A DNA stretch of 64,000 nucleotides from Megalopta genalis (taxonomy: Eukaryota > Arthropoda > Insecta > Hymenoptera > Halictidae), in assembly GCF_051020955.1 (NCBI RefSeq), contig NC_135028.1:682001-746000 (forward strand), given 5' to 3'. Below, one piece after another: positions 11,541 through 23,192 of this stretch (positions are counted from its first letter, which is position 1; each line of letters opens with the position of its first letter). A program made the position numbers and the translations under genes. The notes beneath the pieces are model-generated. The model was given only the letters and a program-made list of their open reading frames with translations, had not been told where the DNA came from and made no database searches.

Positions 11541-11876
11541 TTTTTGGAGGCACGTTGGGGGCTGAGCTGTGTTTTGTTGTACGCGCAAAAGTTGTTGAAA
11601 TCGAAATTTATAGCTCGATCTGTTGTTTAGGATTTTCTGTCGCGATTGACCCCATGCATTGACCCCTTGACATAAGGTGACGAGTTGTGGTCGTTCGTTC
11701 ATTTCGTATGCCATGCGCGCAGACTTTGACTAACTCGTCGAAATTATTGTTAATTTCTCGGTTGCTTCACTCGTGTGTCGATTATGGTTCGTTTGCGATG
11801 TTCAAGATGACCCTAACACCTTCTCGATGGTACCAATAACTAAGTTGCATCCACAATTTGGGAACAGAAGGCATTA
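11541..11876. other. Gene-free spacer downstream of the CpG island
   Basis: I see no gene. If the donor at 11262 is real, this would be the start of a large intron. Confidence 0.45.
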
Positions 11877-12141
11877 CTGTAATGTCTCCCTTACTGACGC
11901 TCAGGTTGTGCACAGAAATGGACAATTTGGGAAGAGGAGACACGATTGTTCGAGCATTGCCACTCATTTTTATAATTGTGGATAATATATAACTATAAAA
12001 ATAAACCGCAAGGCTCGAATAATAATCGTATCTCCGATCGTCAACAATTCCAAAAACGAGGTGTAAGGCTCGAATAACAATATCGAATCGAATAATCCAT
12101 TTTTCTGGACAATTTGAGCGTCAATTAGGGAGACATTACTG
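11877..12141. mobile_element. Family A palindromic element with internal rearrangement
   Basis: The left end reads AATGTCTCCCTTACTGACGC and the right end GCGTCAATTAGGGAGACATT followed by ACTG-TA. The arms carry the family A core (GGACAATTTGGGAAGAGGAG, and ATAAACCGCAAGGCTCGAAT). The right arm is atypical: part of the central region (TCGTCAACAATTCC onwards) is present as an extra copy. This makes the element longer than the usual length of about 215 bp. Confidence 0.9.
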
Positions 12142-12218
12142 TATTTCCGATTGTCAACAATTCTATAAACGAGGTGCAAGGTTCGAATAACAATATCGAA
12201 TCGAATAATCCACTTTTG
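12028..12218. repeat. 113-bp spaced partial tandem duplication at a family A element
   Basis: A segment of about 76 bp starting GTATCTCCGATCGTCAACAA at 12028 recurs at 12141 with a few differences (GTATTTCCGATTGTCAACAA). The second copy lies outside the apparent element end, so the right half of this element was tandemly duplicated. Confidence 0.8.
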
Positions 12219-13910
12219 TATATAAACCCAAGGAAAATTAAGAAGAATTTACAGTAAAACAGTTCGCGAAGCGTCGCTCTAGAAGGGAGATGTTACTTAG
12301 GCGACCACCCAGTATATTCGCATCGTTTCGTCGTAATTTTCACGCACGCATAATTGCACGACGCGGTAACCGAGTACGTTGCGTACGTTGCAGTAATTCA
12401 TGCACGACTGTACGAGTCTTGTAGCTGCAATTACAGTCACGTGTAAGTAGTTAAGCCTCGAAGTTACGGACACCGCGCGACGTTTCGCTGTCGGGTGCAC
12501 GCCGGCAAGACAAAGGACATGTAACAAGCAAAAACGGCGCGCGGTGTAGTTACCAACTTAAGATTTATCGTAACGGCGGAGCTCTATAGGAACTCGATTA
12601 AAAAACTTTTACCGAAGTTCACCGCGGTGTCTAGATCCTGTTGAACGTTCCCTGTCGCGTAGAAGGTAGAAGCTTTCCGAGGAGCTCCGAATGAATGAAA
12701 ACACGCCGGTGTTATCCTTCCGTGGAGGTTAAATTCGCGAAGGAAAGCAGGCGGAAACTTTGGCATCCTTATTGATAACGGATACTCGGCTTTCACGGTT
12801 AAACAAATGCTCGGAACGATCGAGATTCGAAATAAATCAATTGTGTCCCGGCGATTCGACGAATTCTCCACCCATTCGATTAGGTTAATTCCAGGAAGTT
12901 TAAATTTCAATTCTTCGAATTGCTCTGGCACTTTTAATTCCACTCGTTTTGGTTACAAATGCGTAAAATTAGTAAAAGTCTAATTATATGCAAACGAAAG
13001 GCTGTAATCCGTGAGAAACATAATATAACCGATATTCTAATATGCGATAGAACTGAAATTACTTAATTCGTGAATTCAGAAAACCGACGATTTTCGCGCA
13101 AGTAGTATAAGTCAACCATATGGCAAACATAAGCCAGTTTCCCCTTTTACCGTGTCAATTTTCCAATCGAACGTGAATCTGTTTTTCCAAGATACGAGCC
13201 AAGTTACGAATAAAACAGAACTTTTGCGCGATAATAAAGAGCGCAACGGTTTAACTTCTGCCGCATTTGCCGCAGGACACGGTCCATAAGCTGCTGAACC
13301 TAAATAACAAAAATCCCTACTCAGCAAGGTGATCAGATATTCCAGAGTCCGCGTCTCCGTAATACCGTAGATAAAAAGTTGCCCCGCGTTTCCTCCGTCA
13401 GTCGGAAAATAAGTTTCCAGATTCCGTAAGAATCGTTATGCAGCGATATAATCGTTCCGTGCTTCGAAAAACTATGAAAACGAGCGGAATGAGCCTATAG
13501 TCGCGCGCGCGCGCGGCTCTAAATCTCGAACGAGTTCGGAGCAGCGCGAACTTCAGGCTTCCGCGGCTCATGTTTTACGTGTGCCACTTTAACTTCCTTA
13601 CATGCGGACGAAATTTGAATCGCGGCTGCGTAACTGCAGCCTCACGTTGCGATACGTGCACCGATCCCGCGGTTTCCTCTGCACCGAGTTCGAATTCTGC
13701 TGCGAGCTCGCAATCTTAGCCTCGGTACGGGCTGTGCATACGCTACTTTCCCAGCTACAGTGCCAGACAAAAGGATCGCACTCTTTAAAGATAACGTTTC
13801 GAAGTTCATTTTAAACATTTAATTCTTATTTATTCAGCGTCGCGAACAAAGCTTCTAAAATAAACAATTTTATTCGAAGGAAAAGAATTTTTATGAAAAT
13901 ACAGTATATA
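12219..13910. other. Gene-free spacer
   Basis: No gene is supportable. A minus-strand frame at 12584-12943 has protein-like composition but opens with GTG and has no recognisable domain. A CG dinucleotide run lies at about 13503-13515. Confidence 0.45.
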
Positions 13911-14270
13911 CAGGGTGTCCCGAAAATGTCTCGCGGAAATAGGAGGTTTCTGAGGTGATTTGAAGCAACTTTTTCCTTTGCGAAAATTTTCTCCGAGGCT
14001 TCGTTTACGAGTTATCAACGAAAAACACTGACCAATAAGAGGCGAGCTCGGCTGGTGCGCGGCGGCCCAGCCAACGAGTGCGCGGAGCCCGGTTCCGCTC
14101 ATTGGCTGGGCCGCCTCGCGCCAAATGATCCCGCCTCTGATTGGTCACTGTTTTTCGTTAATAACTCGTAAACGAAGCCGCGGATCGCATTTTCGCTAAG
14201 GAAAAAGTTGCTTCGAATCACCTCAGGAATCCCCTACTTTCGGATTGCGAGACATTTTTAGGACACTCTG
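13911..14270. mobile_element. Family B palindromic element, full length
   Basis: It begins CAGGGTGTCCCGAAAATGTC and ends GACATTTTTAGGACACTCTG, with TA on both sides. The halves are inverted copies of each other. CGTTTACGAGTTATCAACGA on the left matches TCGTTAATAACTCGTAAACG on the right, and the arms meet in a GC-rich centre with GCCAATGAG/CATTGGC-like sequence. The 360-bp length, lack of coding capacity and TA flanks fit a Tc1/mariner-type MITE. This is the reference copy for the family here. Confidence 0.92.
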
Positions 14271-14452
14271 TATAATGTATATATAATACACAGTAATTAT
14301 GACATTCTTAGCTTTGAACCAAACGAAGCCGTCCCGACGTGTTCTCATACGAGCAAAAATAAGGAAAGCGTTTCAATCCGCAGGATAAAACAAACACCCT
14401 GCTATTATAATGTTTTTATAAAACCAACAATATCTTTGAAAAGTTACGACGC

Positions 14453-14690
14453 TAACGTCTTGCACCATCCCCTCGGATAATGACGGCCCAGTTGGTGAAA
14501 AAGACGTCGGCAAGTCCGCGAATCCTTTAAAAATAGCGGCGACCCGTTGGTGAAAGACATTGACAAGTCCATTATTTTGCTTATCCGGTGGTGACCCGGG
14601 GGTGAAAGAGACACTGGCAAGTCCATTCTTTCGTTTATCTAGTGGCGCCCTAGCGATGAACGATATATTGGAAAGTCCACGGCAAACAAA
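14453..14690. repeat. 54-bp minisatellite, about four units
   Basis: AAGTCC recurs at 14512, 14565, 14619 and 14673. The units also share GGTGACCCG/GGTGAAAGAC segments. Periods of 53, 54 and 54 bp keep a frame open on each strand over part of the array. On the minus strand the translated units begin GLASVSF or GLSNISF. The sequence between the units has diverged. Confidence 0.8.
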
Positions 14691-14856
14691 GTCTCAAACA
14701 CACAGAATCGAACGTCTCCCTCCGTCCTCGGCTCGTAACAACGGTCCTAATATTTTTCACAGTTTTGTCGAGAAGGGATTGAATATGCAAAAGGGTGTAT
14801 TCGATTTACAGAAAGGCAAATGTGACTTGCGAAAGGATGAATTTGATTTGAAATAA
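14656..14856 (+). other. Small open frame ending in four heptads, unrecognised
   Basis: From the first ATG at 14656 a 66-codon frame runs to a stop at 14854-14856. Its last 28 codons (14770-14853) form four 7-residue units: EKGLNMQ, KGVFDLQ, KGKCDLR and KDEFDLK. They are encoded by a 21-bp tandem repeat. The stop falls just inside an inverted-repeat arm starting at 14853. It could be a remnant of a repeat-rich protein or a chance reading of a minisatellite. I assign no function. Confidence 0.2.
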
Positions 14857-14978
14857 AATTTAGCTCCGGCCCCCTGTTGTTATTATTATTATTATATAAT
14901 AATATTATTATATTATATAGATAGAGACTAGATAATTATTGACCAGTTAAATAATAGGGAGCCGGAGCTAAATTTTAT
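14853..14978. repeat. Foldback element with perfect 18-bp inverted ends
   Basis: ATAAAATTTAGCTCCGGC at 14853-14870 is the exact inverse of GCCGGAGCTAAATTTTAT at 14961-14978. The match continues imperfectly inward (CCCCTGTTGTTATT against AAATAATAGGGA). The loop is ATT-rich. I recognise no transposon family, and no clear target duplication is visible. Confidence 0.75.
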
Positions 14979-15480
14979 AGGCTTCGCACTCGGAATTCAT
15001 CATTTTATTAATATCGTTATATTATCAATATTATTATTATTATTGTGTTAGTAACCTTAACATTATATTACATATAATTATTAATATAATTATATATTAT
15101 AATAATATATAATAATATATTATAATATATATTGTACAAAATTTCGGGCTACGGCGACAAAATATCGAGTTCTTGCGCGCGAGTCGCGATATAGCGGACG
15201 TCAAGCTGACGCGCTATAAACCCCCCCGGCAGTATCCGAAGGGCGAAAGAGAAATTAGTTCACCGGTTCTTGCGGACCAATGTACCCGCACTGGTAAACC
15301 CGGAGCTCGAAGGAAATTCCTTGCCGTTCTCAAACTTCCGTCCACCACTGAACCGAGGGAAGACACCCTTCTGTCCCCCACTCCTCGATGAAACGTGCCA
15401 AGGGCTACGGGGAGGGGGGGCCGCGGTGCCTTCGGGTTAACTTGGCCGTCACTTAGTCAATTACTTATTCGTCAGTTGTC
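14979..15480. other. AT-rich tract then GC-rich unrecognised sequence
   Basis: Positions about 15000-15135 are (TAATAT)n-like. From 15140 to 15480 the sequence is GC-richer and unlike the surrounding spacer, with G-rich runs near 15411-15421. The frame at 15173-15391 has no motif. It may belong to the same inserted block as the 54-bp array and the foldback element. Confidence 0.4.
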
Positions 15481-15496
15481 AGCCCGCGACTTGGAA

Positions 15497-15569
15497 GGGC
15501 TGAGTGTTCCAACAATTAAGTCAGTCAGTGTTTGAAGCAATTTAGTTAGCTGTGGGAACACTCAGGCTC
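15497..15569. repeat. Imperfect inverted repeat of about 13 bp around a 43-bp loop
   Basis: GGGCTGAGTGTTCC at 15497-15510 is the near-exact inverse of GGGAACACTCAGGCTC at 15554-15569. It could form a cruciform or RNA hairpin. No family is recognised. Confidence 0.6.
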
Positions 15570-15619
15570 ACTTAATTTGATGGGGTAACCGGATTCCATC
15601 AATCTTTAGTCAACCGAGT

Positions 15620-16608
15620 AATCGGTTTAGCACAAAATTGCGTTAGAATTTTAAGACCACTTCGCTCGACCATCTCGAACTGTTTCGTTCGTTTCTCGGT
15701 GTTAACTTGTTAATACCGGAGCACGGCGAAATTTTATTCGGCTCGCGGATACGAGCGAGAGATCAACGATACAAATTTTATCTATCGAATACAAATTTGT
15801 CTAGATGATAATTGATTCCAATATGATCTTGTTCGAATTAAAATTCATTCGAATAAGATTTTGTTCGATTTTATTCGTAAAAAGTACAGGGATCAAATTA
15901 CAGATCGAAAAATATTATTATTATTTATACGTCAAGACTTTGCATCTTCGGAGATGCAAATTTAAACGCGACGATTATCATAAAAATCAGGAAAAAAACC
16001 GTAAACTTTGAGAGCATCTAATCGTTGAGTAGTTTCGAAAATGGTAAAACGCTGACTTAAATTCCCTTAATCGCACACGAACCAAAAAAATTCGATGCCG
16101 CAAAAATCCCTGACATCTGGACAAAAAAGCGACGCGTTTTTCACGGAATGACCCACGAACAATCGGTGCGTGCAAAAAAGCTTAAGCTCGTCTAATTCGT
16201 CGCTGGTTACGCCGCTGGAAACAGCGGCGTCCACGTCGGCGTCGTTTGTCGCTCGGAAACAGCGAAGTAAAGTTTTCCGAGGACAATCGAAAGCGTGGTG
16301 GCCGGTTTAAAACACGAATAAAGAGTAACCAACCGTTCTCGTTGCGGCCGTGCCAGCCGGACCAATTACCGGTTAGACAGACAATTGCGGGGGATGCCGG
16401 CTTTGATCGTTCGCGAAGCTTCTAATCAGGACTTTCACGGTCCTTCGATGAAATTAGCTCGATCGGCCCACCCGATCGCTTGTATCGTGGCCGGCTTCGA
16501 CAGATTCCACGATGATCGTCTTCCGTCTACGGAGGATCGATGTTCGTTTTACCAGCTGAATAAATCTGGCCGGAGCTCCTCGCGGAGATAACGCGGCCCG
16601 AGGAGAGC

Positions 16609-16643
<35 letters not shown>

Positions 16644-17737
16644 GGCTGCTTCGCGGTCAATGCGTCCGATGAAGCAGATTCCGCTTCCATTTATCAGATT
16701 GCCGCGACTACTGTACGAGCTAATGGTTCACGTACGATTTTACGGTGGTATGGGTGCGCGCACAATTACCATCTCCGAACGAGAGCACAGAGAAATCACG
16801 AGGGCACAGAGAAATCACGGGAGCGCGGAGAAATCGCGAGCGAGCGCGTCGATCCCCATAGAACGCGCGCGAGCCGCGTACACGCCTAAACACTCGCGCG
16901 CAACCCATCGGGCACTTCTGATCTCTAAGCCGGTGTGTACCGAGCGCTTCAAGACTCGTGCGTTCATCGATCCGCAATTAGTGTACGCCGGTGTAATTAG
17001 TTCGACGCTTTGGAGAATTGATAACGTTTACGATATTTCGCTGACAGCTTTGCCGTTTGTTCAGCCACGTCACGGCTGCTCGGATACCGCTGGGAGATCG
17101 GTTACGGTAACAATACTAATTTATAATCGATTTACAGACCTTTGTTTCGCCGCGGCCGAGGTCCGCTGCGCTTTAAAATAACTGCTGTTCGGTTTAACGT
17201 AGGCGATCGCTTCTGTTTAACTTGCGTTTAACCGCGACGCGCACGCATTATCGCTCGCGGCGTTTTAAATCGTAGGAATCGGGCTCCGAAGTTATAGTGA
17301 ACTCTTCCAAATCGACGCTTAGATTATGCTAGAAAAAATTGGCTATGGAAACAAGCCGCTAGGCTCGCGAACGATCGTGCGTTCTCTTTGCCTAATCTAA
17401 AATAATTTCTCCAGTCTTTCTCGTATTTCGTTTCGTCGGGCAAAAGCATGAAACGCTCGCAGAAAGCTGAAACGAATATTTCTCGTCGGGAAGGAACGAA
17501 AAGAAAGCGAGCCAAAGTGAAACTCATAATAAAGTAACAGATATTGTATCGCACGAACTTTCTGAGAGAAGCGCACATCTCCTCTGTGCTCGCGTTTCAT
17601 ATAAGAATCTTGATTTTTACGATGTTCCTCGTGGGTATTCGTCGACCGTTTCACTTTTCAGCTTACCCAGCCTAACCCGGTGTATTAATTCACTCTGCTC
17701 GAGCTCGGAATGCTAATTGCTTCTACCGAAAGCGTTG
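15620..17737. other. Gene-free spacer with a (GA)n tract
   Basis: A pure GA tract lies at about 16611-16641. The 16660-17181 frame spans 173 codons but begins inside a GC-rich patch and contains no recognisable domain. No gene is supportable. Confidence 0.45.
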
Positions 17738-17793
17738 CAGTAAATTCGCGGCTCGTTTTTATAGTTGCTGAACTCATTGAAGAGAATTTACTG
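17738..17793. mobile_element. Family A miniature deletion derivative
   Basis: The sequence starts CAGTAAATTC and ends GAATTTACTG, followed by TA. Between them is GGCTCGTTTTTATAGTTG, which is the centre of family A. It appears to be a 56-bp internal-deletion remnant. Confidence 0.6.
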
Positions 17794-17922
17794 TAATTAT
17801 CAACGTTCGAAATATAGCTGAATAATGGAACCATCAAATTTTGTATTTTCAAGGTTATTTATTAACTGAAGAAAGGTACGAAGTGTCCTGTTAACATTGA
17901 TTAAGACTACAGTCGTTTCTAC

Positions 17923-18242
17923 ATTGTGTCGCAAAAATGCCTCGCAATCTGGAATCCAGGGATTCCCGAGGCGATTTGAAGCAACTTTTTCCTTTGCGAA
18001 AATGCAATCCGCCGCCTCGTGTGCGAGTTATTAACGAAAAACGCGGACCAATTGTAGCGCGAGTGCGACCGGCGCTCCGCCCATGCGTCGCGATGGCCAT
18101 TCGACGCAGCGGCACTGGTCGCGAGGGCGTGGCGTCAGCGATCTCTCACCGGTCACCGTTTTTCGCTAATAACTCGTAAACGAAGCGTCGTATTGCATTT
18201 TTGCAAAGGAAAAAGTTGCTTCAAATGACCTGAGGAACCACT
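17923..18242. mobile_element. Family B palindromic element with eroded ends
   Basis: The interior halves match the reference: GATTTGAAGCAACTTTTTCC and CGAGTTATTAACGAAAAACG on the left, their inverse on the right. The terminal CAGGGTGTCCC is decayed (ATTGTGTCGCAAAAATGCC). The GC-rich centre differs from the copy at 13911, but resembles that of the copy at 55676 (GACGCAGCGGC, TCGCGAGGGCG). This suggests two subfamilies. Confidence 0.85.
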
Positions 18243-20071
18243 CGAAGTATTTATCGAAGTATTTTCCGAAGCACAAAGCCCTTCCGGGCCGGGAGAATCT
18301 CGCAGTCACGAATACGCGAGAACGAGCTAGTTCGATAGAGACGCGGTTGCACGCGTTTACAAGCGTTTAGCGAGGAGTGCGTAGGCTGTGCATATTAATG
18401 CCGTTAGGTAGGAACTTACCGCGCGTCCGTAGCCGCGAAATTGCGCGTGAACAGGCCACGGTTGAGGAGCAGATTTGATTCGACGTGCTCGCGAAATTGC
18501 CCTCTGCTCGTGAGAAACTAAGTTTCGAAACGATAGTTTAATGATGGCTACGGCCGCGAGTTTGAATAACACATTGTTAGTCGGCAAGCTGTCTGTAATA
18601 CCCGGCCGGAGTCTATGAACTAGGAAATCTCATCGAGCCTAAGTAGTTAGCGGACAGCTCTGATCCATTTCATAGCGATTCCGATAGAACTTTAACTCTT
18701 TCCACGCTGCGCGAGGAACATGTACATAGATCCCAGCGATATTTTCCGACTGCCAGAAAGATAATTTGGATCTCATAGATGCATTATTTTGCAATAATCT
18801 GATACATCTGACTGTATTCTATTATTTTTGATTGGTAATAATTACTAGACCGTGCAAATTTATGCGAATTCATATTTTAGGGCAATGAACCGAATGAATG
18901 AAGTCTTAATTGTAAAAATAAGAATAGAATAATAATAATAGAATAATAGATAATAGAATAATAGAATAACATTATATGAATAAATATATAATATTACTCT
19001 ATTATTCTATTATCTATTGTTCTATTATTATTATTTAGTATTTATATTGTTTAGTATTATTTAGTATTATTATTTGTATTTAAATACATATCTAATTGAT
19101 AGTAAATATAAATACTAAATTATACAATATTTTAAATACATATCTGTGTTCTTCAAATACATCGGCCGAACACAATTTTATGAATTTTTTCTAATATCCA
19201 CGGAAGTAAATACATATTTGCAAAATCCATAGCGCACGTATTTAATACAAAACTTGCATGCAGTTTGCATATTGTTGTATTTACCTAGTCTGCGTATTTG
19301 CTGTATCGTGAGTATACATAAACTTCCGCAGTTTACCGATACCAACAATGTTCATGACTATTTGTTCATCGAATCTCAGTTATGCTTCACTGATTTGATG
19401 TTCCGTTCGCTTCGGTTTTACATGTTTAATATATAATATGTAATAAACTATTCTAACAAAAAATCTACGGTATTATTACAAGCACTTTCTGGACCAAAAA
19501 ATTGTCGATATTCGAAGCCGTCGTATCTTCGCGGGAAAAAATCGTACAGCAATTCCCCCGAGCTCATTTTAAAGGGCGAAGCCTCTACTTTTATGGCTTC
19601 GAACTTATTTTTTTGCGAAGACTCTGTACCGTTGCGAAACGGAACGGAAAGCTGAAACTGCTCGTTCTCCTCTCAGGCATTTCAAAATTCCAACGAACAG
19701 CGAAGTTTGGACGGTTAGAGGAGAATTTACATAGGAGATTTTTCGGTGTTTCATCGCATTTTAAATGTCAAGTGGCCCGCCGACACGATATTGTCACACC
19801 TTGCGGTACACAGGCAATAAACACGCACAACAGATACGCGAAACACGCACTACGCACACATTAATCATATGAACAGAACACGCTCTATATACACCCGCGA
19901 AACTCACACTAAGCAAACACATTGCGCGTACACGGATATGCATACGTACAATAATATGTGCATACAAATCATACAGTCGGACCGTGCAAACTCGTCCGTG
20001 GTGTACTGACCCCGAATGCCGGCGGCTCACTTTTTGCGCAAAGTACAACGAGATTTCCCTCAACAAACTCA

Positions 20072-20119
<48 letters not shown>

Positions 20120-20180
20120 CAGACTTCCAAAAAAGATATCTTAAACCTCGCAGGAGTCGTTCGAATGTCTACGATTTGGC
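18243..20180. other. Gene-free AT-rich spacer with (AATAATAG)n and (CT)n
   Basis: An imperfect AATAATAGA/TATTCTATT simple repeat spans about 18910-19090. A CT tract lies at about 20074-20114. The frame at 19502-19864 has no recognisable domain. Confidence 0.5.
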
Positions 20181-20839
20181 GAGGCAAAAGCGAGTACTTT
20201 TCGGACGCATTGTTAGCATTAAGTTCATAACGCTGCACCGATTCACTTGTTCCATCGATTCTCAGTGCACATAGCACTGTCCTCCTTTTGGATCGAACCA
20301 CTTGTGGTATTTATTCGGAATCAGGACTTCGGCAGTTGATAGCGAACGGCACGTGAACTACTTTAAACTCAAAGATTTACTTATTTAACATTACTTTCCC
20401 CGGTTATGGCAGAAATTCGGAGCTACGCGAGAATCGGAAGTTCGGAAACAACTTTTAAATTAACTTTGCTATCCTCCTATCGGTTCGAGTAATGTCGTCG
20501 AATCCATTAAGCACACAGTTTCCTAGGAATCCGTATTCCAAAAGTAGAACGACCTGTATCTGCTCTTCGCAAATTGTCCGTTTTTGTTCACAAGCCGAGG
20601 GACAAGTGCAGAGAATTTATTGTACGGTAATGTCTCTGTAATTGACGCTGAGATTGTCCACGAAAATGGACGATTTAAGAAGAGAAGATACGATTATTCG
20701 AGCCTCGCGACTCATTTTCATAGTTGCCGATTGTTAACGATTATAAAAACGAGCTGCAAGGCTCGAGCAATCGTGCCTTCTCTTCCCAAATTCTCCATTT
20801 TCGTTCCCAAACCGAGCGTCAATTAGAGAGAACATACTG
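20181..20839 (+). repeat. Left arm of a large inverted duplication
   Basis: This segment is the inverted counterpart of 26880-27537. Examples are GGACGCATTGTTAGCATTAA near 20199 and CCACTTGTGGTATTTATTCG near 20301. Both occur as reverse complement near 27400-27520 with only scattered mismatches. The arm consists of about 440 bp of otherwise unrepeated sequence followed inward by a family A element. About 6 kb of gene-free sequence separates the arms. Confidence 0.9.
20625..20839. mobile_element. Family A palindromic element, diverged copy in the inverted duplication
   Basis: It begins CGGTAATGTCTCTGTAATTG after TA and ends with an inverted equivalent followed by TA. The core GGACGATTTAAGAAGAGAAG and its inverse are visible. 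It shares diagnostic variants (CTCTGTAATTGACGCTGAGA) with the copy at 26880-27090, read in the opposite direction. The two therefore moved together as part of one duplicated segment. Confidence 0.9.
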
Positions 20840-22459
20840 TATCTCGAACATCGACGATTTCTCGCTCGGAAAATGGTCGCTTAATTCGTCGGCTTCGCGC
20901 ATCGAAGCGATCAATGATCGCGATCTCGAGCGATCCGTGCCAATTACAGGATTCTTACTCGTGTCCCGCGTTAAAAAAAAAGCGTTTCCACGTCACCGAA
21001 GAAGCCCACGGGCAGCAGACTGGTCTTGCGACAGCCTCGCAGACAGCGAAAACGAGAGACACAGCAATCTGGAAGCGAACGCTAAGGGCTAGGTTTAATA
21101 ACAGCGCACGACATCCCCCGGTCTTCCTCATCCCCTGCTACGCCGAATAATCTCCGCAAACAGCATTGCAAGTTATCCTGGCGCGGGAACTGTTTCTCAT
21201 GTGCCGCGAATGACCGTGCTGGAGAATACTAGAGGATTGAACCGTCGACGCGCGTTCCCTCGGCAAGGTCCGGCCCGCGTTGGCTCGCGCGGGGATCAAG
21301 CCGAGACTATTAAATCCGCGGGCCTTCGGTGCGATCTTAATTGCCGGTTTAATAAATTCCGGCGGCCACGGTGAAACGTAAATCCGCGCGCGGCGGACAG
21401 TAGTTCCGCGGCGGCGTACGTTTTCTCGGGCCAAACGGCGCGGCGCGGCGAACATAAATACGCTCGCCGGGTGCGTACGTTACCAGGCGATAAAGGGAAA
21501 AAAAACGCGGGCATTCAGGTGTAAAACTATCCCGCGGATGCAAATGCAGCTCGTGTATCTCGGCCGTGTCCGAGAGGCGTCCGTCGTTGCTGCGTACTTT
21601 TGCGTGTGCGGCTACAAATTGCAGGAGCCGCGCACGCGCCCTCCACTCGCGTACATATGCATCGAAACGTTCGAGAATATGCGCACCGCATATTTTCCGC
21701 GTCCGCGGTATGCTCGAACAGGCTCGTACATAAAATTACTCCCCAGTGCCCTCGTGTTCGTGTCTCGATAACGCTACGGTGTTGCGCGCACCACGACGGG
21801 GTAAGTGCGCCCCGATTACTGTGTCGCGTTCAAGTCGCGTCCGAAGTTTCCGACGAATTGAATCGCGTTTCGCACCTCTGAAAATATTTCAATTATATGC
21901 TGGCGTTTCTTATGCGAGTCTTTCTTCATCATTGAAATACGCAGAGGACAGTTGCTGAGCGAGTTACTGTGCCCTTCGAAAGATAAGACGTTAATTCTAG
22001 TTGCTGTGTGTCAATTTTTGTACACCGATCTAGTTTGTACGCGTGTGTGTTTGTGCGTGTCAATTTCTGTACACCGATCTAGTTACAAGTTGTTAACCTG
22101 AAATGTTGCTTAATCTAAAATGTTTTCGACATATTGAATGCATTAAAGAACGAAAAATATTCCTTTCGAAATTCCTTGTCGGTCGTAGCAACGCTCGAAA
22201 TAACTCGATATTAATAAAAACAAGAACTGTCAACCGAACACCAACGATTAGAAATAATTATTTGTTGGACGGAAATAATAAACAGCGTTGTTCGTTTCTT
22301 TCCCATTTATTTTTTAATATTTATCGTCGAGTGTCCACCACCATTTCTGACCAAATAAACATTTGAAAATCCCCGCATCAGATGCCGTGCGTCGGGTGTT
22401 TACATAACTTTGAGTTGCAAAACGGTCGTCCGTGGTTTACTAAATAGAGATACAGCCCC
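20840..22459. other. Gene-free spacer with a GC-rich patch
   Basis: Positions about 21190-21860 are GC-rich with overlapping short frames on both strands. The rest is ordinary spacer. I recognise no gene. Confidence 0.45.
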
Positions 22460-22741
22460 TTAACCCTTTGACCACCGGTGACGCCCAAAGGCGCTTAGAA
22501 AACTTGCGTTTATGATACTGTAGGCGCCTATAGACGCTTAACCTAGTTCGGTCCACCGACGCGAGAGGCGCCCATGGGCGCCCGAAAAATGTTATCGATC
22601 AAAGAGCTTAATGTTTATGTTAAATTTATTAGTGCGTTCCGCTAACAATGCGGAATGCAAAGAAATAAATAATATTGCAGTGGTATTCAGTGTTTCGATT
22701 ATTTGAATGTACAGTGAATTCTGCCTAACTTACCCTCAGCT

Positions 22742-23035
22742 TCCATAATAATAATAATAATAGTAATAATAGTATAATAATAATAATAATAACAGTAATA
22801 ATAGTACAATAATAATAATAACAGTAATAATAGTACAATAATAATAATAACAGTAATAATAGTATAATAATAATAATAACAGTAATAATAGTACAATAAT
22901 AGTAATAAAAGTTAATAGTATAATAATAATAATAATAATTAATATAATAATAACAGTAATAATAGTATTATAATAACTATTATTAATATAATTATAATTA
23001 ATATAGTAATAGTAATTAATATAATATTATACATA
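22742..23035. repeat. AAT-based minisatellite with AACAGT/ATAGTA interruptions
   Basis: Repeated TAATAATAATAACAGTAATA and ATAGTACAATAATAATAA blocks form a higher-order pattern of roughly 32-40 bp. It lies within the piggyBac-like element. Confidence 0.88.
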
Positions 23036-23043
23036 TAAAATGT

Positions 23044-23192
23044 ATGAACAATTTAGGAAGAGACACGATTATTGGAGCCTCGCGACTCCTTTTTATACTC
23101 GACGATCGTCAATACCTATAAAAAGGAGCCGCTAGCTCGATTAATCGTGCCTCCTTTTTCCAAATTGTCAATTTCCAAGCTGAGTGCCAACT
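23044..23192. mobile_element. Family A core without termini
   Basis: GAACAATTTAGGAAGAG, then GGAGCCTCGCGACTCCTTTT, and their inverse from about 23115 onward show the two palindromic arms. The terminal TCTCCCT segments are missing. It lies nested inside the TTAA-flanked element. Confidence 0.7.

Noticed and set aside
12584..12943. 119-codon minus-strand frame with protein-like composition in AT-rich DNA
   Set aside because: It starts with GTG rather than ATG, has no recognisable domain and no splice or neighbour support. It might be worth one database search but I do not call it a gene.
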